Positions 47,752 through 58,609 of a DNA stretch of 64,000 bases are shown here, piece after piece; position 1 is the stretch's first letter; every line of letters starts with the position of its first letter. Made by a program: the position numbers and the translations under genes. The stretch is from Tubiluchus corallicola (taxonomy: Eukaryota > Priapulida > Priapulimorpha > Priapulimorphida > Tubiluchidae): NCBI GenBank assembly GCA_030141605.1, contig JAQGDQ010000463.1, positions 62,001-126,000 on the forward strand, in the 5' to 3' direction. Below the pieces are notes generated by a model. It worked only from the letters and a program-made list of their open reading frames with translations, was not told the origin of the DNA and made no database searches.

Positions 47752-47873
47752 TGTAGTACGTTACAGTGTGATTTACCCTGCACATTGATATAGAAGAGGA
47801 GTCATTAATAAATGGCGTGAAAAGCAGTTGATTGTTTAGCTTTATATTTTATTGTGAATAAGGCTCATTAAAA
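47752..47873 (+). repeat. 3' LTR of the gypsy element
   Basis: Starts TGTAGTACG directly after the polypurine tract aaaaggggaagaga and ends near ...ctcattaaaat. It is the partner of 45280-45399. Confidence 0.75.
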
Positions 47874-48477
47874 TAACAATTTTCCACAAAAATGTTGCTT
47901 ACAAGACTTCACAGATGATAATTTGTAATTTAATATCGTTGTAATATCTGTAGCATAGTTTGTCTTTGCTTTCAGTGTCTGCACAGTACACATTTTGAGT
48001 TGTAGAATACATTTATAATCATGCAAGCTTATCATACATTATTTACATAAAATTTTGCATGCTCTTTAACGATGTATTTGTCGCTGGCATTTGGTTTAAT
48101 AACACTGATGTCATTATAATTATGCATAATAGCCATTGTGATTCAGTGACTTCTTGGCACACCAATGTAGTTTAAGAGTTTTTGAACACCTTAGTTTGTT
48201 GCAGCATAACGGTTCTAATTCTCAATGCCTTCCTTATGTAATAAATCGACTTATTACTATTGCAAACAGTTTCTTAGAGAATAGGTAGTGGAATTTCAGT
48301 TAGCACCGTAGAAGTTTGCAAGTCAATGGACTGGGTGGGATATGTCAAGCTGCCTATAGGCAGTGCTGCAGTACTGAAACCACATTATTGCTACATCAGA
48401 TGATAACCTAATAATACACAAAATGGTATATATGGACAAGTATATATATATTTTCTGTATATATGTACAAACGGCTG
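47874..48477. other. No recognisable feature
   Basis: AT-rich spacer between the gypsy 3' LTR and the next LINE fragment; nothing was recognised. Confidence 0.4.
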
Positions 48478-49270
48478 ATTGTTTGTTTAGTCCTACTTAA
48501 TATTATTTTGGCATTTGATACCACTGAGCGTGATACCTTGTTGATGCGACTTGAAAAACATGTTACGTTGAAAATCGCACACAAAGTAAGCACATTAATA
48601 AAGTTACATCTTCAAAAACTGGTGACCAATTTGAAGTCACAAAGGGCTTGGTGCTTGGCCCAGTTTTATGTACTATATATACATGTACTCTCTGCTGGTG
48701 ATATAATTCACAGGTATGGACTAGATGATCATTTCTAAGCAGACAATTCCCAAATTTACATATCTTCTAAATTTGATTTTGTGTAACTGAGCAGAATGCT
48801 AAATTAGCTATAGAAGCTTGTCTCCAAAATTAAATCCTGGATGGTGCAAAATTTTTTGGCCTTAATTTTCTCTAAGACTAAGATAATATAATTTGGTACT
48901 TCAAATCAATTAAAGAAAATTTCAAATTCAATGATTTTATTCGATGTACTGTTGCACCTAGTGCATTTGTGAAAAATCTTGTATGTTTTTTGACTGTAAT
49001 ATGACACATCAAAAACATACTAATTACACCTGTACTGCTGCCTTTGTTCAGCTTAAGGATATTGAATTGAATTAAAAATTGAATTGATATTGGTAAAGTG
49101 TGACACTTACTTGACAAATCAACTTCGGAACAACACATTCATGCATTTGAGACAAGTTGACTGTCGCAACTCTTTTCTTTTTCAAGTAATTATGACTGTG
49201 ATTTCCAGAATTATTTTTATAAACCATTGCATTTTATTTTACCAAATATTACCCATAGTGGGTAATGAGC
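48478..49270 (+). mobile_element. LINE reverse transcriptase fragment (L2/CR1-like), plus strand
   Basis: The frame at 48496-48738 encodes VLLNIILAFDTTERDTLLMRL (family LLDLSAAFDTVDHxILLxRL), then a broken GVPQGSVLGP region seen as WCLAQFYVLYIH, and IHRYGLDDHF. A further frame has ADNSQIYISS in place of YADDTQLYxS, losing the second catalytic Asp, and then KSWMVQNFLALIF and VAPSAFVKNL. The order matches the palm and thumb of L2/CR1-like reverse transcriptases. Many stops show an old copy. Confidence 0.8.
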
Positions 49271-49299
49271 TGAAGAAAGAAAAGAGGGGTTGAAAAATT

Positions 49300-49375
49300 G
49301 TGGACTAGTTGGGATTTGAACCCAAGACCTATGATTAGTACTCTCAAGCTCTACCAGCTGTGCTAAGGATGTCAC
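49300..49375 (-). repeat. tRNA-like sequence (tRNA-derived SINE head or decayed tRNA)
   Basis: Minus strand: an A-box-like TTAGCACAGCTGGTAGAGC and a B-box GGTTCAAATCC lie at tRNA distance. The T-arm pairs perfectly (TTGGG/CCCAA), and the anticodon-loop position reads CTAATCA, as in Ile-AAU. The acceptor arm does not pair and the anticodon stem is poor, so it is unlikely to be a working tRNA gene. Total length (76 bases) is tRNA-sized. Confidence 0.55.
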
Positions 49376-50269
49376 CCATGTGACGCACCATGTGAAAACA
49401 CGGCATAGAAAAAAGTAAAAAAAAGACTTTCGTGTGAGATATGAACAAACATTTGAGAAATATAAAGTGACTCATATAAAGGAATCTAGACTAAGGTTTA
49501 TAGAGTATGTGTGGCAAGAAACCTGCAATGAATATAACAGGGGCTTTAGAAAAAAAATTAGTAGTTTTAATTCCTTATTTTTTTGTAAATAGCTACGTAC
49601 AAGTTATACAGTTATTCAGGGAAAACCCCTTTATGGTGCATGTAAGACACAGCTATGGCCTGCCAATTGTTTTCAATAAATAGATAAAATAATAAATAAT
49701 TGAATAAGCAGCCGGATTGAAAGAATGGACAAATGAATGAATGTACAGTTGTTTTTTATTTATTTTATAATTGCACGTTTTTATGCCAGACAAGTATTAT
49801 TTTTTGAGTAAATATAATACAGTTATGTTTTAACTGTTGCGCAAAATGCACTTCTCCAAATGGGTAGCTTCACGTCTTTAACAAAACACAATATGGAAGT
49901 GCAGGTTTGCTGCATGTATCTCTGTCATTGTCATGTTGATGACTGCTTGGTTTGTAGTTTTATATGTTCAACATTCTAGCAAATCTTATTATCAGTAACT
50001 GTTTTAGTAATTGAGCTGGATGCCGTTAATTCGATACCATAACATATACTCACAGTTGCTGTCATAAAGACATTATGCTATTGTCGTTCTTATTTACTAG
50101 TCAGAAACTAAAGTAACAAATATTTAACAAAGGAAAAATATAAAAATTTATTAAATGTTATTTTCAAATGTACACATGTACATTTCATGACCATTTATAA
50201 GTAAACTTATGTATTGTTAAATAAACATGTAGTTAGGCACATATATACATACAAATACTGAATGGTTGA
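49376..50269. other. No recognisable feature
   Basis: AT-rich, with no motif recognised on either strand. Confidence 0.4.
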
Positions 50270-50910
50270 TAAATAGTGACTAGCTGATGGAGTGAACGAC
50301 TTGCTGACTGCCAATAGACTGGCTTACTCCTTGAAAATGACTGTGTTATCATTTACAAATGACTTGCCAGCTAACTGACTTGGTAGGGGGAACGACACAC
50401 TGACTGGCTGACTAATCAAGTAAACATCTGACATTAGATCTCACATTTTGTTGTCTGACTGACTGACCGACTGACAAAATAACCACTCACTTTGACTTTG
50501 ACTAACTCACAGGCCAGTTTAGTTAGTAATGTGTTATAGTCAAACAGGGTTGCATTTAATCCGGCAGTTAGTCGATCAATTAGTTAGTTGGTCAGCAGTC
50601 AGTCAGTTAGCCAGTAAGTCAGTCAGTCAGTTAGTCTGCCAGTCAGTAGGTCAGTCAATCAATAAGTCAGTTGCTCAGTGAGTTTGAGTGAGTGAATCAG
50701 TCAGCCATTCAGTCAGTCAACAAGCCATTCAGCTAGTCAGTCAATTATTTGGTAAGTCAGTAAATAAGTGAGTAAGTTAGTCGGTAATTTAGTCAGTCAG
50801 TCAATAATTTAGTACATCAGTGAGTCAGCTAGTTAGTCAACCAAATACAAGTGCTAAGCACTAAGGACATTTAATCGATCAGTGAGTGAGTCAGTCGATG
50901 GGTCAGTTGC
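50270..50910. repeat. Degenerate (AGTC)n tetranucleotide array
   Basis: Words gactgact/agtcagtc recur throughout, densest at 50570-50850, broken by substitutions and 1-4 base slips; the left third is written as GACT/TGAC and is weaker. This is an old, decaying tetranucleotide satellite of about 640 bases. Confidence 0.85.
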
Positions 50911-51989
50911 CGGCAAAGCCATTTTCAATGAGTAATCTAGTCCAAATCGCTGCAATAGCTGTAAAAATCACAAAAATATAGGTGAAAATTTCAATCATTC
51001 CAATAAACTTATGAAGCCAACTAAAATCACCAAGAATTTGACATTCAATAACCATTTGATTCGTGTTGACATTCCCATTAAATTCTAGTATATTTTATTA
51101 AATAATGAGGGACCTTTGAAACACCTGATTTGGTACGTTTACAAGGTAATATGCAATTATTATCAAGTGGAAAACTTTTGGTTACATTATTATTATTGAA
51201 GCAATTGACTAAAAAGCACTTTTTAACACTGAACACAGTATTACAATAATATACTATCTACACCATTCTTTACACCTTGTAGAATCATGATCAAATGCTA
51301 TGTGTTACAGGCACTTGTAAAAACGTTAACTGCAATGCACCAGATTATCGTGCTAAACTTCATGCAAGCTTTTACAATAATATATGCAGTATCAGGCTAG
51401 CATACATAGTTTCAATAAATGCACAGAAAGCCTAACTGTAAAGGTCTTTACACAGACACATTCACTATCACAAAAAACAACATGTGCATAGCATATGTAG
51501 GCTTAGCTGGATAGTCACTTAGCAGTAAAAATACCTGTGTGGTTGCAAGAAAATGGTATCTTACAACAAACACAAAACAACATTTTTTCAGATACTTGTC
51601 AGTTAAACTTCAAATAGGTTAATTGGGTTAGTAAAACCAGACAACTTTTAGAGTATCGTTCAGGATCAAAATAGACACAATTTTTCTATAAAACTGCAAT
51701 TTCGCAAAGGACAATAATAATAGATTAAATTAGTAATTAGTATTGCTGCCTATAGGAGTTACACTCTCAAATTAGACTTGAAAGTCATCAGAAAACTGCA
51801 TTAACCAACAAAATGCCTAAGTCAGATATTATAAACCAATAAATCTCACACTGTTATTTGTAAATCTATTCAAGTAAAACACGGTTAAAGTACACATGTT
51901 AACCTAAGTACATAACTGATTGATAAATATCTTTTCTCAATGAGTTGTCAAAAAGTTTCCTTAGTGTTCCAAGTCGAACAGGGTAATCA
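50911..51989. other. No recognisable feature
   Basis: AT-rich spacer between the AGTC array and the decayed gene; nothing was recognised. Confidence 0.4.
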
Positions 51990-53310
51990 GGCTGTCGGTG
52001 TTAGACTTGATGTTTCCTAGAGATCTAGTTCGCCTTCTGCAATGGCATTGTAACTCACTAGATGTGATTTTACAGAAAACATGTTCATCTGACTTTTAGC
52101 CCTCAATTTTGAATGCTTGGCCTCTCTCAAGTTGTCAAAATCGTCCTTACCTCATTCAAATATACAAGCTGCAAACTTGCTCATGAACAGCTTGTGTAAA
52201 AGGTGGCTTTCTGTACTACATGCCGAAGCAATGCGAAGCATTAAGTGCCAAACATCGAGGCTAATTTCAAGATCTTTCCATTCAGCAAAATGTTTCAAGA
52301 GTGGCAAAGGCCCTCCACCTGGCAAACAGCAGTCAAGATCAATGCATAGCAAGCGTGGTGGCTGTGCTTGTGCTGTGTTCATGACACTTCTCTACGTGTC
52401 AGGACTGACATCAAGATCTTGCCATGCTCAATGCCAACATTTGTCGACCACACTGACGTACCTGTAGCTGCACCAGCTAGCTTGCGGATAACCTGCAAAG
52501 AATCACAGAAATGAATGTCTATAATCAATAGCAAGATGCACATAAATTGTACACCATCTGAAACAGCAATATGCTTTTAGTAGCAGTGGTTAAGCAATGC
52601 TTAGGTTGGACAGTATCTGGATGGGTGACTATTGAGTTAAATACTAGCTTTGAGCAGCTTTATTCACTTTGCTCATTTTGGTTGTTAGCCTGTTTCAGAA
52701 ATGATGTCCTTGTAGCCCAATATGGTCAATACACTTCGTTTTAGGGCACTAATCTTAATAATGAGATAGGTTCCAAGTCCCAATGGAAAAAATTCACAGT
52801 AAGTAGTCCTTGAAACTTTTACTATCTAATGTCACTTAAAAATGTTGGCAGGCTAAAGAATTTGTTGTAAGATCAATTTTGTTATCTCTAAAAAAATTCA
52901 AATATCCATTTTCCTTATGCAATTGACAAAATTGTAACCTAGTCATTGCTTGCTATGATGAATGGTAGAAACTGAACTACAGATGATTTTTAAACGATTT
53001 CAGATCAGTGCTACTATGAAGCTGCAAGATTAATTTAGAACATTGTTCCAACAAATGATTATAAAACAACTTAGTTTACCTCGCACCAAAGAGACTGTGC
53101 TCATGTCCAACAGACATCGATGCCCAACACTTGTCAAATCAGTTTTGTTGAGGTGGGTAGAACCAAACGCTGTTCTGTTGCTTCTTTAAAACAGCTTCAC
53201 AAATCTTTGGGTTACTTTCAAACAGAGCCTTGGGCAGCCACTGGTGGTTATATTCTGGCAAATAATTGGCCTGGCAATAACAGCTCTGTTATCCGTTGCA
53301 TCACTGGTTC
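51990..53310 (-). pseudogene. Decayed multi-exon gene of an uncharacterised family (HCRRRTR/VDRDCC type)
   Basis: Minus strand. An exon begins at 52492 after TTCTTTGCAG and reads VIRKLAGAATGTSVWSTNVG, IEHGKILMSVLT, stops, and continues in another frame from 52382 with LLCIDLDCCLPGG, LDVWHLMLRIASAC, TESHLLHKLFM and ACIFE. A TGA stands where the family has Trp, then DDFDNLREAKHSKL, and in a third frame ITSSELQCHCRRRTRS. An upstream exon starts at 53310 after TTTTCAG with QRITELLLPGQLF and ends decayed by about 53050. From memory these motifs belong to large uncharacterised proteins of fish and cnidarians (possibly DUF6729-type), with the words VDRDCC, DxWHFMRR and SELxxHCRRRTR. Retained splice acceptors argue against a processed copy. 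Stops and frameshifts argue against function. Confidence 0.6.
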
Positions 53311-53748
53311 CTGAAAATAACCAATTTTAATGGATGACAAAGCACATAATGAAACTGATTTCATTTGCCACCATTGCAAAGAGTAAAAGTCTATAGGGAG
53401 CAGTAATAAAAAATCTAAAATTTATACATGCAGTAATAGGTTCCACCTATTATTATTGTACATAATTTGATGAGTTTGGCAGTATGCTACTAGCTAATCA
53501 CGTAGTTTGCTTATTATGATATTAGCATGCTGCCGTTACTATACACAACAAGTTTATTACATTAGGTATGCTACAAAAAGCAAATTTTGGTGCATGTAGT
53601 CTTTCATATTTTTACTAACTAACAGTGTTTCTGAATAACCTTGGAAATTTGACTTAAATGACAGAAATCAAATTCCTAGAAAAATTAAACATTTGTTGCT
53701 GGTATCTTTGACACCTTCTCTGAAGCATCAATGTAATCTGCACCTTAA

Positions 53749-53774
53749 AATAATAATAATAATAATAATAATAA

Positions 53775-53868
<94 letters not shown>

Positions 53869-53900
53869 TAATATTAATAAAAATAATAATAAAATAATAA
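53749..53900. repeat. Trinucleotide microsatellite (AAT)n(AGT)n(AAT)n
   Basis: Symmetrical structure with an (AGT) core of about 20 units flanked by AAT runs. It sits inside an intron of the decayed gene. The Ile/Val and Thr/Ile frames here are artefacts. Confidence 0.97.
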
Positions 53901-54357
53901 CTGATACAAAGTCAAGCCATTTTTCATAACAACATTTAAACAAACTATTATTTTCCAGGTGCTAGAAAAAGGTAACTAGGTTAGTGCATATTAAAATTAT
54001 CTAACTATAAGAAACCACTCAACACTACTCATGAAAACTTACCATATTTTCAATGGTGCTAATAAAAAGCAAAAAAGAATATGTTAGTATTTCTTACAAT
54101 TATTTTAAATTTCACATTAATGCACTGATTAAGTTTCATGTTATTTATAACATTAATATGCATATAACGATTAATATAGTAAAATGCCTTTAAGAGACTA
54201 TCTACATAGCAACTCAGCTGCCAAAATTTATGCAGGTTTTTAAGCTAAACAGACAATAGTAAATGTCATATTTACCAATTTCAGCTTCCACTTCTCTTAG
54301 GCCAAAACCAAAGTTTCATCTGCAAGCAAAGGCGAAGTGCCAACAGCAGAAATTTAC

Positions 54358-54419
54358 CTGGGTGCCACAGGCTCCGATGCAACACCCTTGGTTATTGTAG
54401 TCTCATGATGTGTGACTGC
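54358..54419 (-). other. Exon-like segment upstream of the decayed gene
   Basis: A 62-base segment between the acceptor TTCTTATATAG and the donor CCCAG|GTAAAT. It encodes AVTHHETTITKGVASEPVAP in phase 0. It could be a small exon of the decayed minus-strand gene, but the reading frame cannot be joined to 53310 without a stop. Confidence 0.35.
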
Positions 54420-54497
54420 CTATATAAGAATAAAGATGCAGTTTTTATGCTAAGTTACAAGAAGCCCGAGAAAAAATTCCAGCACTTATAATAAGCA

Positions 54498-54601
54498 GCT
54501 AGCTAAGGATGAGGTCAACACTAGTCACTCACTTCTTTCTTCTCCTCCTGCTAGCTAAGGATGAGGTCAACACTAGTCACTCACTTCTTTCTTCTCCTCC
54601 T
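54498..54601. repeat. Perfect 52-bp tandem duplication
   Basis: The segments 54498-54549 and 54550-54601 are the same (gctagctaaggatgaggtc ... ttcttctcctcct), with no difference seen. A recent event next to the exon-like segment at 54604. Confidence 0.93.
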
Positions 54602-54603
54602 CT

Positions 54604-54704
54604 CTACCTATCCTTTTTTTCTACTTCATCCATTACGAGCAGAAAGTGTCTGATTTTGTTTGCTGTAAGTTCATCAGCTTCTTTGGCCGTGATTTCATTT
54701 TGAC
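54604..54704 (-). other. Exon-like segment with a strong acceptor upstream of the decayed gene
   Basis: After TTTCTTTTAG at 54705 the minus strand encodes QNEITAKEADELTANKIRHF, LLVMDEVEKKDR and then TAG, with a possible donor AG|GTAGAG overlapping that stop. It is clearly more protein-like than its surroundings (acidic/basic helical). Its 3' edge touches the 52-bp tandem duplication, which may have disturbed the splice site. No family recognised. Confidence 0.4.
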
Positions 54705-56539
54705 CTAAAAGAAATAGACTTGTCATTCATGATTTTCCAAAAAATCACTCTGTTAACAACTAAAATAAATAATAAAGCATCTCACTTTGAAAAAGTTAAG
54801 AAACACATCAGTTTAATGAAATAGTATGTGTGCCATAATAGGTGAGAAATACATAAAAGATATTAAATCCCAAGTTTTGTTAATTTTTGAAATGCAAAAA
54901 TGTTCATGCACACAATAAATCAGTATATGTCATAATCACAATTACAAAATCAATACAGTCTAGAATACATAATTTAAAATAAAAACCTATGTTCACATTA
55001 CCTAGTATGCCTATCAATTGTAAGCTAGTTCACTATGTACGCAGCATAAAACACATCATTCTGCAGAAGCCATAAGAATGTTTGGCCTTCATATCTGCCA
55101 AAATGAATTCTCATGCAGCTCAACACCTATTCTCTGTTGGCAGGATCACCACCTTCCTCTAGAACTTGCCTTTCAGCAAGAACTTCTGCCACACGTAAGT
55201 CTGGTATTGATGTTGCACGTGGCTATTGCCTACGCTTCTTTTCATAGGATCATGCAACACTAGTAGCATAGAAGTTTAGTCAAGGTAGAGATGGTAGTTT
55301 GGGACTCTAAAAACACACAACGTACTACCTTTTTAGATGTAAGACAAAATGACAATAATAATAATAAGAAGAATAGTGTTACGAGCGGTGTTATGTCACC
55401 TCCGCAGTTGATTACATCTCTTGATGTGGTACCTATCTGAAATTTTGCTACCCTTCCCTTTAAATAATGCAGTGTTAGAAATTTTCCTGCAACTTGCAAT
55501 TTTCTTACGCAAGAGGTAAATTGGCTTTAAATTTGATAAATTTGTTTAAAGGCACTGTAATTTAATTTTCTTGTGTTTTTTCTCAAAAATAAGCTGAATC
55601 AATTAATAGTGCTTAATAGGCAATATTTTCTGCTAAGATTAAATTTTTTGTTATAATCACGAAATGTAAACGTCACTTTGCTTTTCTATTTTTTATTAAT
55701 AAACAAAATAAGGAGAATACACCAAGCAAATGTGTATTTTTTCCTTCAAATACTGGGTTCTTGCAATAATTAAAAAAATTGTATGAGCTTTTTGAATGCC
55801 AGTTAGACTAGTTATAAGGAAAGCCAGTTAGTTGAAATGCTTAAATAGAATAGTAATGTGACTCTGCATATTAGTATAACTACTAGTGTCGTAATTTCAC
55901 TGGCTTACCACAATGCCAAGCAGAAACCCGAGTGCATGCTGTACAAAACTCTAATACACTTTTTAACATGCTATAAAAACGCTCCTATTATGTCAGAATC
56001 ACTTAAAAGAAGGGAACAGGTACCTATAACAATCATGTAAATAGAGTGCAGTTTGTGTCCCCATGCTTCATCAGCCAGCAGAGGCTCAATGTCAAATCGC
56101 ACTGCTCAGTGATTGGTACACTAGCACTCAATTTCAGGTGCTCAAATTCATATGCTGCTTGGTGATTGGTCAATGAGTGCTCAGTTTGCTCACATATTGA
56201 GAGTCTTACAGCTTGGCACCAGTGCTACCAGTCAACATGCAGAGTAAGCTTGAGATTTCCTCCTTGTAGCTCAATATCCAACAGCGCCACCTGTACCCAA
56301 GACAGAAGGGCGACCCTTACGGTATCAATATATTCCCAAATTAGCTGGCAACTAATGATATCATTAATTAATTCTTACTGCAATTGACAGAATTGCAGTT
56401 TATCTCTTTTGGATTTTTCTTTTTTGTGCATCTGATTGTCGCTTACTGAAATTGCAGTGTATTGAAAATTCCTCAGACAAAAAAAATTGATCGCATAACT
56501 TCAGTTTGACTTGGTGACACTGACTGTTGCCTGTGCACT
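54705..56539. other. Unassigned; weak exon-like frame near 55110-55190
   Basis: On the minus strand near 55190-55120 a frame reads PDLRVAEVLAERQVLEEGG before a stop, possibly another exon of the decayed gene. Around 56098-56190 the word ctcagtgattggt and a variant recur. No other feature recognised. Confidence 0.35.
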
Positions 56540-57300
56540 TCTGCATGGAATCTAAGCTTTGGTTGCTTTTGTACAAAATGCATGAATGGTGCTGCCCCAA
56601 AGTTCACTCGAAAACAGTTCAAACGTAATCTTATTCAAACTCTAGCACATAGAGTATATTGAATTTCATCAATCTATCACAAATGTCATGAAGAAATCAA
56701 TACCATAAAAACCTTTTTAATTTCTAATAGGTTTCCAACGTGGCTAACTGACTTAACAATCAAAAAATATCTTGATAAAGTTTTTTCCAAAAAAATCGGC
56801 ATACATTCTGTTTCCATAAAATAGTATATTTACCCATACAGTTTATTGGGCCTCAGTCTTCGCAAGTGAAAAACAAAATCTGTCACATTGTGAAACAACT
56901 GTTCCCACATATTCAGCTACGTATTGTGTTAAACCTGGCAATAATTTAGGCTCTTTCTTCCCATTTAAAGACAAAATACCCACAGTATTACAGTCTGGTA
57001 TTATTTATAGATTTCAGTGCAGCAGCTGCAATGCTGCTTATCATGGCAAAACATCCAGACACATTAAAGTAAACGTTTATGAACATTTGGTTATTTCACT
57101 TAGAACTGGCAAAAATTAAAAAAATCTCCTCAATCCAGCATTAATGACCATGTTTGTGCCTCCGGCCACAAAGATGATTTTAATAATTTCAGCTTTGTCA
57201 CCAGAGCTACAAGTAACTGGGACCCCAATAAACTTTCTCTTAATGTACAAAGCAGTTCAATTCCTTTAACTTTATTTTCAAACACTTAGTTATTTGTTAC
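56540..57300 (+). mobile_element. Penelope-like retroelement fragment with GIY-YIG-type endonuclease region
   Basis: Plus-strand frames give FTRKQFKRNLIQTLAHRVY near 56605, CHEEINTIKTFLISNRFP near 56690 (family L-xxxLxxNGYP) and IKKYLDKVF, the end of a Penelope reverse transcriptase. From about 57008 YRFQCSSCNAAYHGKTSRH, then VYEHLVISLRTGK and INDHVCASGH follow. This is the order of the GIY-YIG endonuclease of Penelope elements (C-xxC-xAxYxGKTxRH ... EH). Stops and frameshifts interrupt it. The tail to about 57490 holds the direct word gatgatgacagcagtaatctg followed by gaaatgtttgg, typical of Penelope termini. Confidence 0.8.
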
Positions 57301-57849
57301 TGCATCAGTTTCTTTTTCTTCAGGTCTGGTTAATCATTACTTATTTGGCTTTTGGAAATACAAAATTAGTGCATAATAGGCTCTGCCTATATAAACTGGT
57401 TGTATGTTTGTAAAATTTACCTCCGATGATGACAGCAGTAATCTGTTGAAATGTTTGGCATGATTTTTCACTATGTAAAGTAAAAATTATTTAATAAACT
57501 TATGTTGTTTTAAATAGACTTGTTTTAATTTTTGATTTGTGCCTGTAATTTTATTGTATTTCTTTAACTATGTAAAATATTGGCCGATGAGCCATTACGG
57601 GAAGTGAAGCTAAGATAATAATAATAATAATAATAATATAATAATAATAATATAATGAATATTATTATTATTATTATTATTATTATTGTTATATTGCATC
57701 ACAAAGCATGCTCACTGTGGGTTAACACTAACTAAGTGCAATTTTCATTTCTTTGAGAAAAACAATGATTCTGAGTTTACAGTCGGGTCAATCCTTCATT
57801 AAGCAAACTTGGTATGAGACCCGTCAAGACAATATTCTATCTGCACAGT
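57301..57849. other. Penelope 3' region and microsatellite spacer
   Basis: The first part is probably the Penelope 3' UTR. The trinucleotide palindrome at 57615 and AT-rich sequence follow. No other feature was seen. Confidence 0.4.
57615..57694. repeat. (AAT)n-(ATT)n palindromic microsatellite
   Basis: An AAT run is followed directly by an ATT run of similar length, so the strand can fold on itself into a long A-T hairpin. Confidence 0.95.
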
Positions 57850-58235
57850 AGAGAAACTTCAATGAAGAACGACCAAGCAGATTTCATTTGTGAGTAAACT
57901 GACTTATTCACAAAAGATCCAAGAACTCAGTCTTAGGACACTTAAGTATAGGCACATGAGGCGGGACATTATACAAAGGATATATTTCAGGATTCTGCAC
58001 AGTATTGACAAAATGCATATGGGCGATTATGTTACAAATATCAACAGACAAGAAGCCTACATATCAACTAATTAAGCATTGTATCCAGGCAGTGGTACAA
58101 AATGTTGGCACGTATTTTCATTCAGCGTTGTCGATCTATGGAACAAGCTCTCAGCCAATGTTGTTGAGGTAACAAGCACCGACAAATTTTAGGCATGTCT
58201 TGATAAGCACTTTAAAATCCACTTAAATTCATAGA
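57850..58235 (+). mobile_element. LINE 3' fragment (CR1-like), plus strand
   Basis: The frame at 57890-58075 includes LSLRTLKYRHMRRDIIQR (family LxLxTLxYRRxRGDMI), and after a shift VVDLWNKLSANVVE and ACLDKHFKIH (RxxDxWNxLPxxVV...F-xxLDxxxxxH). It is the C-terminal tail of a CR1-type reverse transcriptase protein. The two halves lie in different frames and the 5' part is missing. Confidence 0.82.
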
Positions 58236-58609
58236 TGCCATGTTAGCTGAATGGGAACGAAATGTTCTAAAGGCATGACCTTGCATACCACTATACAATT
58301 TCTCAGTTACAGCAATTTTAGTAAAGTGGAATGGCAAGTAGCACAAGTGGAATAGCAGTAGATTAATAACTCATCTTTGGATTACTGATTATGAAATATG
58401 ATTAATTCATTCATCTTCACAAGTCCCTTTCAGCGCGGAGCTACCCACTTGGGAGTGCATAGTTACACCACTGATATGTTGTTTCATTTACCCTATATGA
58501 CCCTCGTTTAAGCAGTCACTGATTTTGATTAAGTAAGGAAATTTAATAATAGAATAATTAACAAAGTCCTACATTTATTAGGGATTGATTTATATAACAT
58601 TTTTAGTTC
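58236..58609. other. LINE 3' UTR or spacer
   Basis: AT-rich sequence after the LINE stop; nothing else recognised. Confidence 0.35.

Larger units (their letters stand above)
45280..47873 (+). mobile_element. Ty3/gypsy (mag-like) LTR retrotransposon with internal deletion
   Basis: Two direct repeats of about 120 bases (45280-45399 and 47752-47873) bound the element and share long words such as attgatatagaagaggagtc and attttattgtgaataag. The 3' copy is preceded by a polypurine tract (aaaaggggaagag) and the 5' copy is followed by cggcgacgag, a primer-binding-site-like word. Inside, plus strand, there is a pre-RT word (DIFKKFPEMFSG, near 45920), RNase H, an integrase zinc finger and the integrase core. 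Gag is unrecognisable and the RT domain is absent: the pre-RT word is followed within about 100 bases by RNase H. The element is dead but its overall plan is clear. No target duplication was identified. Confidence 0.88.

Noticed and set aside
49300-49375. Functional tRNA-Ile gene.
   Set aside because: The acceptor stem cannot pair and the anticodon stem is defective, although boxes A and B are good.
52117-52467. 116-residue plus-strand frame.
   Set aside because: It is the antisense shadow of the minus-strand decayed gene, which carries the recognisable motifs.
53693-53943. Poly-Ile/Val and poly-Thr/Ile frames on both strands.
   Set aside because: Pure products of the AAT/AGT microsatellite.
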